Positions 1 through 8,519 are shown, numbered from the stretch's first letter. The stretch: DNA of 64,000 nt from Denitromonas iodatirespirans (GCF_018524365.1 NZ_JAEKFT010000021.1:1-64000); one strand, 5' to 3'. Program-made: numbers and translations. The notes: generated from the letters alone by a model not told the origin.

Positions 1-40
1 CCGCGGTGCTGGCGACGATCGCCAAAAACAGATGCCGCAT
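1..40 (-). CDS. 5' end of an exported protein (partial)
   Basis: An ATG at 40-38 on the minus strand opens a frame reading MRHLFLAIVASTA, which looks like the start of a signal peptide. It runs off the left edge, so no family can be assigned. No clear ribosome binding site precedes it, so the call is tentative. Confidence 0.3.
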   Translation of the reverse strand, partial: MRHLFLAIVASTA

Positions 41-327
41 CCAGTCTGGACGAAGCTACCCAAGACCGGCCAGAGTCAAGCCGCATTTGCATTTGGCATA
101 CAAGGCGGCTTAAGTTGAGAGCATTGCCTTGAGGGGTACCGTGCCGGCGGACCTCGGCCGGGTGACAACCGTACGGGGAACCGGCCGCGACTATCCCGTT
201 CGAGCACACCCGCACAAGGAAATTCGGTATAGTCACACGTCATTTTTCAAGAAATGCCGGGTACGCGGATGGATGTCGGCATGCAATTCATCCTCGGACT
301 CACGCCCCCAATCATGGACAAGTCGCC

Positions 328-1125
328 ATGGGTATCGAAAAAATCGCCACCGCAAGCAACAAATGTCTTGAAGACCGGGACAACATTCCCGGCGCACCGC
401 TTTGGCAGATGGGCAAAGTGCGGCTACTTCAGTCGCAAGCCAGTTTCGACTTGATCCAGAACACGGTGGACTACCTGGCCTGCAAAGGCCAGTCCGGCCG
501 ACCATTTACCGATGACGAGAAGGAGTTCATGACCGAACTCTTCGAGGCGCTGTGGTGGGGCGGCACCATTCGCGGATATGCAGAGGCGGCACGCTTGGCC
601 GATCACTATGTGAACGGCCGCGGGCAATCCATCAAGATCGGCTCGACTGTCTACCAGACGTCGGTCATCGTCAAAGACACGATGATCGCCCTCAAAGCCT
701 ACATCAAGGAGCAAGTCACCAAAAAGCGCAGCTTCACCCCGCTCAAAAGCAGTGATGCAGGTTTCCTGCAAACCGCGCAGGCCAGATCCTTGCAACATGG
801 GCGAAACTTTCAATCCAAAGGTCGCCTGCTCCCCAACGGTTGCCTGCTCGCCGAGCAATCCAATCAGCGGCTGAAGAACACTGACAACCGATTCTTTCTG
901 AGCGTGAGCACTGTCAGGAACGCAAATGGCCTGTTCTTCTCGACTTGGAAAGTGGAAAGCCTCTACGACTTCGAACCGTTCAGTGCCGGTCACGTCACGA
1001 ACATCCCCCTGGCCGATGGTTTTGTTCTGAAGCTCCCGGACGGTCTCTCCCAGCATCTCACCACCATAGGCGTCGCACAGGACTTTGCGTACGCTGCCAC
1101 ATGGACTGAATGGTGGGAAAAATGA
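328..1125 (+). CDS. Unrecognised 265-aa soluble protein, first gene of an overlapping pair
   Basis: I do not recognise this family. The protein has no signal peptide or membrane segment. It is mixed alpha (residues about 1-130) then beta-like, with a C-terminal half rich in aromatic residues and alternating hydrophobic segments (for example LKLPDGLSQHL near residue 235). The ATG at 328 has only a weak purine stretch upstream. Its TGA (1123-1125) overlaps the ATG of the next gene, a lipoprotein, so the two are almost certainly co-translated. A cytoplasmic protein coupled to a small surface lipoprotein fits several arrangements, including a secreted effector with its immunity protein, but nothing in the sequence proves that. 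Base composition is less GC-rich than in most of the window. Confidence 0.7.
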   Translation: MGIEKIATASNKCLEDRDNIPGAPLWQMGKVRLLQSQASFDLIQNTVDYLACKGQSGRPFTDDEKEFMTELFEALWWGGTIRGYAEAARLADHYVNGRGQSIKIGSTVYQTSVIVKDTMIALKAYIKEQVTKKRSFTPLKSSDAGFLQTAQARSLQHGRNFQSKGRLLPNGCLLAEQSNQRLKNTDNRFFLSVSTVRNANGLFFSTWKVESLYDFEPFSAGHVTNIPLADGFVLKLPDGLSQHLTTIGVAQDFAYAATWTEWWEK

Positions 1126-1505
1126 TGCAGGCAAAACACCTGTTCGTCTGGCTGACGGCACTTGGCCTGCTGAGCGCATGCGCAGAAAAGGATGACTGCG
1201 GCGTCGCCGACACCGTCCAGGAGATCACGCAGGTCGATTCCGGACAGACGCGCTACTACCTCTACCTGAAAACAAGCGGCGTCAGCGACAAGGCGAGCTT
1301 CCTTGTCCTGTATGACCACAAGCCGTCGTTCGATGCCTGCGGCCGGGCCGACCGCGATGCCATTGGCGAAGCCTACGTCGACGCAGATCGAGGCGCCCCG
1401 GTACGCGCCGTCTTCGCGCACGACACGCTGGACATCCAGTACGTCGAGCAGGCGGGCGACAGCGCAAGCCTTCAGAACATCGAGATAGTCGTCCGAAACG
1501 ACTGA
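1122..1505 (+). CDS. Small lipoprotein (127 aa)
   Basis: The N-terminus is a lipoprotein signal: two Met, KH, a hydrophobic stretch, then LLSAC as lipobox, so the mature protein should be lipid-anchored. After the acylated Cys the chain has two further cysteines (DDCGVAD and FDACGRAD) and a beta-rich pattern ending in EIVVRND. The ATG at 1122 overlaps the stop of the preceding gene (ATGA) with GGGAAA just upstream; an in-frame ATG directly follows and another lies at 1110. Family not recognised. The coupling to the unknown gene before it suggests a shared function. Confidence 0.75.
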   Translation: MMQAKHLFVWLTALGLLSACAEKDDCGVADTVQEITQVDSGQTRYYLYLKTSGVSDKASFLVLYDHKPSFDACGRADRDAIGEAYVDADRGAPVRAVFAHDTLDIQYVEQAGDSASLQNIEIVVRND

Positions 1506-1555
1506 GCTTCGCAGGCGCTTGATCTGCCGACGAATCCCAACGCGCGTCGGCGGAT

Positions 1556-1591
1556 GCGTACGGCAGAATACGCTTCGCTCTTCCGCCCTAC
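1556..1591. repeat. REP-like palindromic repeat, family A, copy 1
   Basis: On the minus strand this reads GTAGGGCGGAAGAGCGAAGC followed by GTATTCTGCC, an imperfect palindrome. Very similar units occur at 2361-2390 and at 54263-54294, the last just upstream of a REP-associated transposase gene. It lies in the 410-base stretch 1506-1915, which otherwise holds only a doubtful mini-ORF. Confidence 0.6.
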
Positions 1592-1660
1592 CTGTGCCCC
1601 CGCTAAGGAAAAATCATTGCGACTTACAAGATCACAACACCGACACCACCCAACGACCGA

Positions 1661-1789
1661 ATGAAACCCACAGCCATTCTCGCCGCACTTCCCGCCCCCA
1701 CCCTCGCCACCCCGACCTTTGTGGAGGTCTTTCGCTGGACGGACAAGTCCACACCGGTGGTGTCACACACCGGTGGGGTCACCCATTAG
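1661..1789 (+). pseudogene. Possible 42-codon remnant of an exported DUF4124-like protein
   Basis: An ATG at 1661 opens 42 codons with an Ala/Leu/Pro-rich start (MKPTAILAALPAPTLATP) and then FVEVFRWTDKSTPVVSHT, which resembles the Y-K/R-W-x-D core seen at the start of DUF4124 proteins. There is no good ribosome binding site and the frame ends within a 16-bp tandem repeat. It may be a decayed gene start or chance. Confidence 0.2.
1751..1782. repeat. Two tandem 16-bp repeats
   Basis: ACACCGGTGGTGTCAC at 1751-1766 is followed directly by ACACCGGTGGGGTCAC at 1767-1782, differing at one base. Each unit contains the palindrome CACCGGTG. Function unknown. Confidence 0.6.
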
Positions 1790-1915
1790 CCCCTGCTGGG
1801 AGCCGGACGCCGCGTCGCTTTCCGTCCGACCGGCGCCTCCGTTTCGGCGATACTGACCAGCCCCCTCGTCGCTATTCGAACGAATTGGCGGCGTTCGACA
1901 TCACAGGAGAAAGAC

Positions 1916-2284
1916 TTGGCGAATCTCAAGGTCTCTGAAATCAAGGCTTTCGTTCCGTCGAAGGACTTCGAGGTTTCCAAGCAGTTCTACAAGGATCTCG
2001 GATTCACCATGGCGTCGGAAGGCGGCGGCATTGCCTACTTTCACTTTGGGCATGTCAGCTTCTTGCTCCAGGACTTCTGCGCAGAGGCGCTTGCGGAGAA
2101 CTTCATGATGCATATCCTCGTCGAGGATGTGGACGCGTGGTGGAATCATGTCCACGAGAGTGGCGTGCTTTCAAAGTACGGGGTCAGCGTCACCGACTTG
2201 GCTGAGCAGCCCTGGAGAATGCGGGATTTTTGCCTGTTTGACCCGTCGGGCGTTCTTTGGCGAATTGGCCAAAATACAGACTAG
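1916..2284 (+). CDS. VOC family (glyoxalase/bleomycin-resistance-like) protein
   Basis: A 122-residue protein with the vicinal oxygen chelate pattern: KAFVPSKDFEVSKQFYKDLGF at the start, a central HFGHVSFLLQDF strand, then HILVEDVDAWWNHV and the closing LFDPSGVLWRIGQ. This small form usually acts as a dimer. The first-strand metal ligand is not obvious, so enzyme versus binding protein cannot be decided. Translation starts at TTG 1916, supported by AGGAGA 5-6 bases upstream. The gene stands alone and is followed, after a REP-like repeat, by a strong terminator at 2394-2427. Confidence 0.85.
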   Translation: MANLKVSEIKAFVPSKDFEVSKQFYKDLGFTMASEGGGIAYFHFGHVSFLLQDFCAEALAENFMMHILVEDVDAWWNHVHESGVLSKYGVSVTDLAEQPWRMRDFCLFDPSGVLWRIGQNTD

Positions 2285-2360
2285 TCGCGGAGCGACGCTG
2301 GCGCAGGACGCGTCAGCAAAGCGCTTCCGCCGAGCGGCGGCACTTCTATCACCTCAGGCT

Positions 2361-2390
2361 GCGGAATGCGCTTCGCGCTTCTGCCCTGCG
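2361..2390. repeat. REP-like palindromic repeat, family A, copy 2
   Basis: GCGGAATGCGCTTCGCGCTT followed by CTGCCCTGCG is the reverse complement of the unit beginning GTAGGGCGGAA seen at 1556-1591 and 54263-54294. It sits between the VOC gene and its terminator. Confidence 0.55.
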
Positions 2391-2393
2391 CAG

Positions 2394-2427
2394 CCCCCTA
2401 CCGACCCTGGGTCGGCAGGGGGTTTTT
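2394..2427 (+). terminator. Rho-independent terminator after the VOC gene
   Basis: Arms CCCCCTACCGACC and GGTCGGCAGGGGG pair with one mismatch around a 3-base loop and are followed by TTTTT. This is the strongest intrinsic terminator in the left part of the window. Confidence 0.88.
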
Positions 2428-2592
2428 CTTTCGGGCGCCGGGCGATGAATGCACGATGAACGCGGACTTCAGACGCTGTTCAAGTCCACCCGACGACAAT
2501 GCATTCACGGCTGGCGCATCGGCAGCGCGAGTCGCCAGGCAGGCACCACGTCGTCACGACAATGCGCGCACGCCGCGCCAAAGGAGCTCAAC

Positions 2593-2730
2593 ATGAAATT
2601 CCGCCAGACTGCTTTCTCCCGCGAACTTCTCGCCGTTGTCACCGGCACGGTGTTGGCCGTGGCCACGGTCGCCTTCTTTACCCTGCCCTACAGCATCGCA
2701 CCCAGCGCTGTGCTGCAGCACCTGACCTGA
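2593..2730 (+). CDS. Small single-pass membrane protein (45 aa)
   Basis: ATG 2593 is preceded by AAGGAG at 2581-2586. The product begins MKFRQTAFSRELLAVV and has one hydrophobic span of about 20 residues (LLAVVTGTVLAVATVAFFTL) followed by a short tail. Basic residues at the N-terminus suggest N-in topology. I do not recognise a family. The good ribosome binding site and clean membrane segment make it more likely than not to be expressed. Confidence 0.5.
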   Translation: MKFRQTAFSRELLAVVTGTVLAVATVAFFTLPYSIAPSAVLQHLT

Positions 2731-2759
2731 CCGCCTCTCGGCCCGATGGCGTCGCCCGC

Positions 2760-3443
2760 TTAGAAATCGATGTCTGCCACCAGCGGCAGATGGTCGGACG
2801 CGATGCGTGTCAGCGGCGTGCGGTGGGTGTCGATCCGCCGCAGCGACATGCGGGGTTTGACCCAGATGCGGTCGAGGGCAAAGAGGGGCCAGCGAGACGG
2901 GAAGCTGCGTCGATGCGGCACGGCCGAAAAATACCGATGGAGGTGCCGTAGCGGCCGCCCCCACAGCAGCCACTCGTTGATATCGCCCATCAAGACCCGC
3001 GGCAGCGCGGGTTCGTCATCCAGTTGCGCCAAGATCTGCTGCACCTGGTGGCGGCGTTCGTAGGGGCGCAAGCCGAGGTGCGTTGCGATCACGCCCAGCA
3101 GTTGGTCGCCGTGTTCCAGCCGGGCGATGATGGCGCCGCGGGGTTCGCGCCGGTGCAGGGTCAGGTCCAGGCGGCGCGATTGGGCGACCGGCAGGCGGGT
3201 GAGCAGCGCGTTGCCGTATTGCGTGTTTTCGTAGGCCATGGTCGGGCCATACACCACCTGCATCTGCAACTCGCGTGACCAGTGCCGGAGGCAGTCCAGG
3301 CTTTCGTCGCGCGTGGCTTCGACCTCCTGCAATGCGATGGCGTCGGCGCCCAGGGCCTTCAGGACGGCGAGAATGCGCGCCGGCGCATGCCGGCCATCGA
3401 CGCCGACACAGCGGTGGACGTTGTAGCTGGCGAATCTAAGCAT
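2760..3443 (-). CDS. Endonuclease/exonuclease/phosphatase (EEP) family hydrolase
   Basis: The 227-residue product carries the EEP metallophosphodiesterase signatures in order: FASYNVHRCVG at the N-terminus, LQEVEA near residue 40, ATHLGL near residue 120, MGDINEWL near residue 150 and SDHLPLVADIDF at the end, with the conserved catalytic Asp/His. ATG 3443 is chosen because homologous sequence begins at LRFASYNVH and it overlaps the stop of the upstream phospholipase gene by eight bases. Coupling to a phospholipase D/VTT protein suggests a phospholipid-related phosphodiesterase rather than a nuclease; the substrate is not evident. Confidence 0.9.
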   Translation of the reverse strand: MLRFASYNVHRCVGVDGRHAPARILAVLKALGADAIALQEVEATRDESLDCLRHWSRELQMQVVYGPTMAYENTQYGNALLTRLPVAQSRRLDLTLHRREPRGAIIARLEHGDQLLGVIATHLGLRPYERRHQVQQILAQLDDEPALPRVLMGDINEWLLWGRPLRHLHRYFSAVPHRRSFPSRWPLFALDRIWVKPRMSLRRIDTHRTPLTRIASDHLPLVADIDF

Positions 3444-5640
3444 CGCGGGCGGCTGCGGCATCGCGCAGGCGGCGAACCCATTTTCGACCGCCCCAAACGA
3501 CCACCAGGAGCGCGCCGAGCGCCGCCGCAAACATGGCAAACGTCGGCAGGTCCGGCTGTTCGATCACGGCCGTCACCTGGTCGATGAAGAGCGCGATCAA
3601 CAGGAGGCCCGGCAGCATGCCGATCAGGGTGCCGAACAGCAGATCGACGCGTTTGAAATTGAATGCGCCGGCGGCCATGTTGATCAGCGTGAAGGGCGCG
3701 ATGGGGACGATGCGCACAAAGATCACCGTGGCCAGGCCGCGCGAGTGCAGTTGCCGCTCGAGGCGGCCCATTGTGTTGCCGGCGATCTTCTCGACCGTCG
3801 AGCGCCCCAGGCGGTGCCCCAGGGCATGGCCGCAGGCCGCGCTCAAGACGGCGCCGATCAGGGCAAGCAGCGTGCCGAAGATCGGGCCGAACAGCAAGAT
3901 CACCACCGAGCTCATCAGCGTGATGGGAAAGGCAAGCAGGGTGCTGACGATGATCAGGCCGATCATCAGCAGCGGGCCGTACCAGCGTTGCGGCAAGGCG
4001 CCGATGTGCGTTGTGAGCGTCTGCACATCCAGCCATTGCGACAGCGGTGTCCAACGCCGCGCGGCCGCCATCGCCGCGATGCCGAGCAACAGGTAGACGC
4101 CCAGCGCAACGCGTCTGAACAGGGGGCGGCTCTCGGGCCGGGCCAGGACTTCCCTGACGAGGAGGTCGGCCTGGATCGGTTGCTCGGGATCGACGAAGCG
4201 GCCTTCCGGCACCAGCTCGTCGACGTCTGCCGGCACTTTCAACGGGAGTGCGAACAGCGAGTGGCCGTCGGGCTTGTGCAGGGCCGTGAGGGTGTCGATC
4301 AGCGAGCCGGTGCGGGCGAGCGTGTCGGCGAAGCGCTCGGGGTCGACCGCCAGATGTTCGCCGAGGAGACGATCGCGAAACAGCGCGATGGCCCGGCGGG
4401 CCTCGGCAGCGTGCTGCCCGTGCGCTTCGAGCGCGATGTCGAGTTCCGAATCCAGCCCCATCGAGCGGTTGTTGTTGTTGGCCGAGCCGATGCGCAGATA
4501 GGCATCGTCGATGATCGTGACCTTGGAATGCACGATCATGTAGTGCTCGCCCAGCGCCGGATCATGCGGGTAGAAGACCCGCAGGCGGCTTTCGTGATCC
4601 TCGGCGCGCAGGCGCTTGATGATGCGCTCGCGAATCACGTCCATGGTGTATTGCGACAACCAGCCGTCGGTTTCGAAGGGCAGGACGAGGATCACTTCGG
4701 GGCCGCCGGGCTCCCGCAGTTTCTGCGCCAATTGCTCGGCAACGCAATTGGCCGTCAGGTACTGGTTTTCCAGGTAGATGTAGCGCTTGGCCTGTTGCAG
4801 CGCGGCGACGATCTGCGCTTCGATCTCGCGCACTTCCGGTACGCCCTTGTAGGCCGGCTGCGTGCGCGCGATCGCGATGTCGAGCGCGCTCGCGTCGACC
4901 GGCACTGCCGCCGGCCACATGGTGTCGCTGGCCGGCGGCGTGTCGATCGCCGGCAAGGCCTCGTCACTTGCGCACGCCCAGCGCTCCCGCGCCAGCGCGC
5001 CGAGCGCCTGCGCCGCTTCGCCGGCCACGAGCAGATGGACGTCATGGAAGGGGCGCGGCGGCCCCTCGCCGTTTTCGATCCGGCGGCGATCGTTAGGCCG
5101 ATGCGCCGGCGTGTCCCACCGCCCGAGGGCCAGGTCGATGCCGCCGACGAAGGCCAGCGCATCGTCGATGACCACCAGCTTCTGATGCTGGCAGGCGCCC
5201 ACGGGATGGCAGTCGTCGACCCTGTAGTGAATGTTCGCCGGGCTGGTCCAGCCGAGCCGGAGCTGCGACAAGGCCTCGCGATCCGGCGCGTAGAGCAGCG
5301 CGTAGTCCCAATTGAGCACATGGATGTCGAGCCCGGGCCGGGTGTCGGCCAGTGTCGTCAGCAGCGCACCGAGCGCCACCGGCAAGCCGTCGTCGCATGC
5401 GGCGGTGGATCCGGGGTGATCGCCGTCGCGCAACAGTTCCAGCTGGCTGTTGATGTCCCAGCCGATGATGAAGATGCGCCGGGTCGCCTGCTTCAGCGCC
5501 TCGCGCAGTGCATGAAAATACGCCGCGCCATCGATCAGAAAACGCAGTCTGTCGGCATGCGCGCGACGCCAGCAGGTGGCGCCTTCCCGAAGAATGGGGC
5601 GCTCGATGATGTTGTCGGTGGATGGATGCCGTGTGTTCAT
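3436..5640 (-). CDS. Phospholipase D-like protein fused to a VTT (DedA/TVP38-type) membrane domain
   Basis: The 734-residue protein has two HKD motifs of the PLD superfamily: HQKLVVIDD (H152, K154, D159) and HSKVTIIDD (H371, K373, D378, followed by IGSANNNNRS). Residues from about 515 on form a hydrophobic C-terminal domain of the VTT/SNARE-associated type, with RIVPIAPFTLINMAAGA and several membrane spans. PLD transphosphatidylases of this layout act on membrane phospholipids, as in cardiolipin synthesis or lipid turnover; VTT domains are linked to lipid scrambling. The start has GGAGG just upstream. It overlaps the EEP hydrolase gene, forming a probable lipid-modifying pair. Confidence 0.92.
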   Translation of the reverse strand: MNTRHPSTDNIIERPILREGATCWRRAHADRLRFLIDGAAYFHALREALKQATRRIFIIGWDINSQLELLRDGDHPGSTAACDDGLPVALGALLTTLADTRPGLDIHVLNWDYALLYAPDREALSQLRLGWTSPANIHYRVDDCHPVGACQHQKLVVIDDALAFVGGIDLALGRWDTPAHRPNDRRRIENGEGPPRPFHDVHLLVAGEAAQALGALARERWACASDEALPAIDTPPASDTMWPAAVPVDASALDIAIARTQPAYKGVPEVREIEAQIVAALQQAKRYIYLENQYLTANCVAEQLAQKLREPGGPEVILVLPFETDGWLSQYTMDVIRERIIKRLRAEDHESRLRVFYPHDPALGEHYMIVHSKVTIIDDAYLRIGSANNNNRSMGLDSELDIALEAHGQHAAEARRAIALFRDRLLGEHLAVDPERFADTLARTGSLIDTLTALHKPDGHSLFALPLKVPADVDELVPEGRFVDPEQPIQADLLVREVLARPESRPLFRRVALGVYLLLGIAAMAAARRWTPLSQWLDVQTLTTHIGALPQRWYGPLLMIGLIIVSTLLAFPITLMSSVVILLFGPIFGTLLALIGAVLSAACGHALGHRLGRSTVEKIAGNTMGRLERQLHSRGLATVIFVRIVPIAPFTLINMAAGAFNFKRVDLLFGTLIGMLPGLLLIALFIDQVTAVIEQPDLPTFAMFAAALGALLVVVWGGRKWVRRLRDAAAARDA

Positions 5641-5755
5641 GCCCTCCGGTCTTTCAGGCCAAATACCTGTGGGACGCCATGCGGCCGGATCAGTTCGCCT
5701 GGGTGTCGCGCACCGGGTGGGACGGGGCTGGCGGCAGGCTCCACCCGGCGGCGGG

Positions 5756-6223
5756 CTACCCGATGGCGTATTTCATTTTGTAGCCGCCCGTGATCTCGAA
5801 GCCGTTGGCCTGGTAGAAGGCGACGGTGCGATCGAACTCCGGCACCGGGGGCGTGCACAGCTCCAGCCGTTTCCAGCCTTTTCGCTTGGCAAACGCAATG
5901 ATTTCGCCGAGCAATGCCTTGCCGATGTTCCGGGACCGGTAGTCGGGCAGCACGTAGAACTCCTGAATGGTGCCGAAGCTGCCTTCGGCATAGAGGGAGC
6001 GGCATTCGCACAGGGCGCCAAAGCCGACGATGGTGGCGCCGTCGAAGGCGGCGATCACGCTGTACTGCCCCTGCCGAACGAATTCGTCGCACAGCGCCAT
6101 CGCCAGGGGCAGGTCCACGTCGAAGTGCTTGACCCCGGTCCTTTCGATGATCTCGTTGGTCAGGCACACCGCGAGCCGTGCCACTTCGTCCGTGCTGGTT
6201 TCATCGATGAGGCGGTATTCCAT
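5756..6223 (-). CDS. GNAT family N-acetyltransferase
   Basis: The 155-residue product has the GNAT fold: a V-G-F-G strand (IVGFGALCECRS), then the acetyl-CoA loop region IQEFYVLPDYRSRNIGKALL (R/Q-x-x-G/A type) and the late strand FYQANGFEITGGYKMKY. ATG 6223 is preceded by AAGGAG. A longer open frame continues upstream but runs opposite into the neighbouring gene and is not needed. The substrate is unknown. It follows a second GNAT gene by 50 bases and both lie in the same minus-strand run. Confidence 0.88.
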   Translation of the reverse strand: MEYRLIDETSTDEVARLAVCLTNEIIERTGVKHFDVDLPLAMALCDEFVRQGQYSVIAAFDGATIVGFGALCECRSLYAEGSFGTIQEFYVLPDYRSRNIGKALLGEIIAFAKRKGWKRLELCTPPVPEFDRTVAFYQANGFEITGGYKMKYAIG

Positions 6224-6273
6224 GGGGCTGCGCTCCTTGTTGTCGTGCGATGACGGGGGGCGGCGTGCCGCGA

Positions 6274-6753
6274 TCACGCCAAGGGTATGCAGAATACCGG
6301 CAGGTCGCGGCCGGGGATGCTGGCCGACTCGCGCGTTCCGACCTGAAGGCCGCCGGCGGCAAGATAGAACGACATCGCGTTCGGGTCTCCCTGAATGCGT
6401 ATCGACATGGCGCCCAGGCGCCGGGCATGCGACTTGGCGTGTTCGATCAGGGCTCGGCCGACACCGTGGCCGATATGTTTCGGCTCCACGAACAGGGCCT
6501 CCAGTTCGTAGTGATTCGGGGGCGTGCGTTCGAGCGCGTAGAAGCCGACGACCGCTCCGCCGGACTCGGCCACGTGGTAATGGCGCGCCGGGTTGGCGAT
6601 ATCCGCTTCCGACACCGTCAGTTCGGCACGGCAGGCCGCCATGAACGCGGGGGAGTAGCCCCAGTGGCACTTCGATCGAAAGGCCAATGCGCTCAGCAGC
6701 GGGCCTTCGCCCGGCTTCGCCGGCCGTAGTGTGATGCGGTCAGGCATGGGCAT
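6274..6753 (-). CDS. GNAT family N-acetyltransferase
   Basis: A 159-residue acetyltransferase with LRPAKPGEGPLLSALAFRSK at the N-terminus, the middle strand AVVGFYALE, the core ELEALFVEPKHIGHGVGRAL (acetyl-CoA pyrophosphate loop) and the closing FYLAAGGLQVGTRESASIPGR, typical of small GNATs. The start at 6753 has GGGAGG seven bases upstream; an in-frame ATG at 6747 is possible. Substrate unknown. It is 69 bases downstream of the glycosyltransferase gene and probably co-transcribed. Confidence 0.88.
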   Translation of the reverse strand: MPMPDRITLRPAKPGEGPLLSALAFRSKCHWGYSPAFMAACRAELTVSEADIANPARHYHVAESGGAVVGFYALERTPPNHYELEALFVEPKHIGHGVGRALIEHAKSHARRLGAMSIRIQGDPNAMSFYLAAGGLQVGTRESASIPGRDLPVFCIPLA

Positions 6754-6822
6754 GACGCGGCCTCCCTGTCGTTCAGAACCGGCACCGGCGGTGAATCGCA
6801 GTGGCTTGTCGGAGGCGCCACC

Positions 6823-8097
6823 TCAGGCACCGCCCATGAGCTTTTCGATCTGGGCCACCGCGTTCCCGATGCCGTCCTCGTTGCGAATCGCCGCCCCCAG
6901 CGCGGCCGCCTTTTCGCGGACACCGGCGTCAACGCCGTTGATGGCGGCGGCGAGCGCCTCGACGGTCAGCGTTTTTTGCGGCAGGGGGCGGCTGCCGGCC
7001 CCCAGGGCATGGACGCGCCGCGCCCAATAGGGCTGATCGCCGAAGAACGGCACGATCACCGAGGGCTTGCCCGCGCGCAGGGCGGCGGCGGTGGTGCCGG
7101 CGCCGCCGTGATGCACCACCGTCGCCATGCGCGGAAACAGCCAGTCGTGCGGCGCCTGCTCGATGCGCAGGATGCTGTCCGGCAGCGGGGCGTCGATCTG
7201 CAGGCCGCCCCAGCCGGTCGCGACGATGCCGCGCACGCCGGCGTGTTGCAGGGCGTCGATCACGATCCGGCCGAGGCGCTGCGGGTCACGGCCGGCCATG
7301 GAGCCGAAGCCGACATAGACCGGCGGCGGCCCGGCGGCGAGAAAGTCAGCCAGCGCAGGCGGCGGCGTCCAGTGGTCATGGCCGTCGAGAAACCAGTAGC
7401 CGGTGGTTGTCACGGTCTCGGGCCAGTCGGTCGGCGGCGGAACCACATGCCGGCTGAATCCGCACAGAACGGGAATGGCCTTGCCCGCATGGGTATGCAG
7501 GACATCGAATCGCCCCTGCCGCGGCAGACCGTTGGCCGCGCGCCAGGCCTTCACCGGCTTGCCGGCAGACAGCCCCATCAGGCGCTTGACCAGGGCGTGG
7601 GTCATGCGGTTGTAGGCGGCGCCCAGCTTCAGATCCGGAAAGCCCAGGTGGGGGTGTTCCGCCGTCGGCACCAGCATGGGAATCACCAGCGCCAGGATCA
7701 CCGGCACGCCGAGCTTTTCGGCATACAGGGGGCCGCCGTAGGCTTTCGGGTGAAAGATGATCAGGTCGGGTTGGCATTGCCTGGCGGCGTCCCAGCCTTC
7801 CTGCAGCAGGCGGCGCTGCAGGGGGCCGACCTGTTTCATCATGCTGAAGGTGCGCTTGACTACCGCGAACGCGCTGCGGGTGTTCTCCAGCATCTCGCGC
7901 CCCTGGTCCGTATCCAGGATCGCCAGCATGGTGTCGTTCATGTAGCCAAAGTGCAGGCCGTGCGCTTCCACCTCCTCGCGGAAGCGCTCGCTGGTGGCGA
8001 GGGTGACCTCATGCCCGGCCGCTTGCAGCCCCTTCCCCAGGGCGATGTAGGGTTGGACGTCGCCCCGCGAGCCATAGGTGGCGATGAAGATGTTCAT
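6823..8097 (-). CDS. UGT/Gtf-type glycosyltransferase (GT1/GT28-like)
   Basis: The 424-residue protein begins MNIFIATYGSRGDVQPYIALG, the N-terminal signature of sterol/macrolide-type glycosyltransferases, where G-S-R-G-D-V-x-P is diagnostic. The C-terminal nucleotide-sugar site contains VHHGGAGTTAAALRAGKP and FFGDQPYWARRV. Such enzymes transfer a sugar from a UDP- or dTDP-donor to a lipid or small hydrophobic acceptor. The start overlaps the stop of the upstream GFA gene (ATGA), so the two are co-translated. The acceptor cannot be inferred. Confidence 0.9.
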   Translation of the reverse strand: MNIFIATYGSRGDVQPYIALGKGLQAAGHEVTLATSERFREEVEAHGLHFGYMNDTMLAILDTDQGREMLENTRSAFAVVKRTFSMMKQVGPLQRRLLQEGWDAARQCQPDLIIFHPKAYGGPLYAEKLGVPVILALVIPMLVPTAEHPHLGFPDLKLGAAYNRMTHALVKRLMGLSAGKPVKAWRAANGLPRQGRFDVLHTHAGKAIPVLCGFSRHVVPPPTDWPETVTTTGYWFLDGHDHWTPPPALADFLAAGPPPVYVGFGSMAGRDPQRLGRIVIDALQHAGVRGIVATGWGGLQIDAPLPDSILRIEQAPHDWLFPRMATVVHHGGAGTTAAALRAGKPSVIVPFFGDQPYWARRVHALGAGSRPLPQKTLTVEALAAAINGVDAGVREKAAALGAAIRNEDGIGNAVAQIEKLMGGA

Positions 8098-8519
8098 AGC
8101 GCGTCGCCTGGCGTGCCGTTATGCCACGGTGGCCACTCGGCGAACTGCGGCGCCGAACCACCGATATGATCCCAGGGCGCCTTCGAGGCGACGAAGATGT
8201 GCTCCCCGATCTCGATCCCGGGGTTGCCGTTGACGGTGCCGAGGGTAACTCCCATCACCCGGCCTTGATACAGACCGCACAGGGTGGACCCGCAGGTGCT
8301 GCAAAAGCCGATCCCCCACCCCGCCTGCGAGGTGTATTGCCGCAACTGCGCCTCGCCGGCCACCCAGCGAAACGACTCGGGCGAGGACAGCTCGGCAAAG
8401 GCGGACGACGCGCCGCTGAACGCCTTGCGGCACCGCGAGCAGTGGCAGGCCTGGGCCCGGCTCAGCGGCGCGCTGATTTCATAGCGCAGGGCACCGCAAA
8501 AACATTCTCCCGTGATCAC
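8094..8519 (-). CDS. GFA family (CENP-V/glutathione-dependent formaldehyde-activating-like) zinc protein
   Basis: The product has the GFA cysteine pattern: ECFCGALRYEI (C6, C8), CHCSRCRKAFSG (C25, C27, C30) and FCSTCGS later, which bind zinc in this family. The family name derives from one member; most are of unknown function. I chose GTG 8519 because GGGAGG lies about nine bases upstream and the domain starts immediately; a GTG at 8525 is too close to the SD, and a longer frame to 8600 overlaps the end of ycaQ. The product is 141 aa, the usual length. Its TGA overlaps the glycosyltransferase start. Confidence 0.87.
   Translation of the reverse strand: MITGECFCGALRYEISAPLSRAQACHCSRCRKAFSGASSAFAELSSPESFRWVAGEAQLRQYTSQAGWGIGFCSTCGSTLCGLYQGRVMGVTLGTVNGNPGIEIGEHIFVASKAPWDHIGGSAPQFAEWPPWHNGTPGDAL

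Noticed and set aside
3745-5793. A 682-codon plus-strand frame opposite the PLD/VTT gene
   Set aside because: Low-complexity Arg/Gln/Gly-rich translation without motifs; the minus strand carries two HKD motifs.
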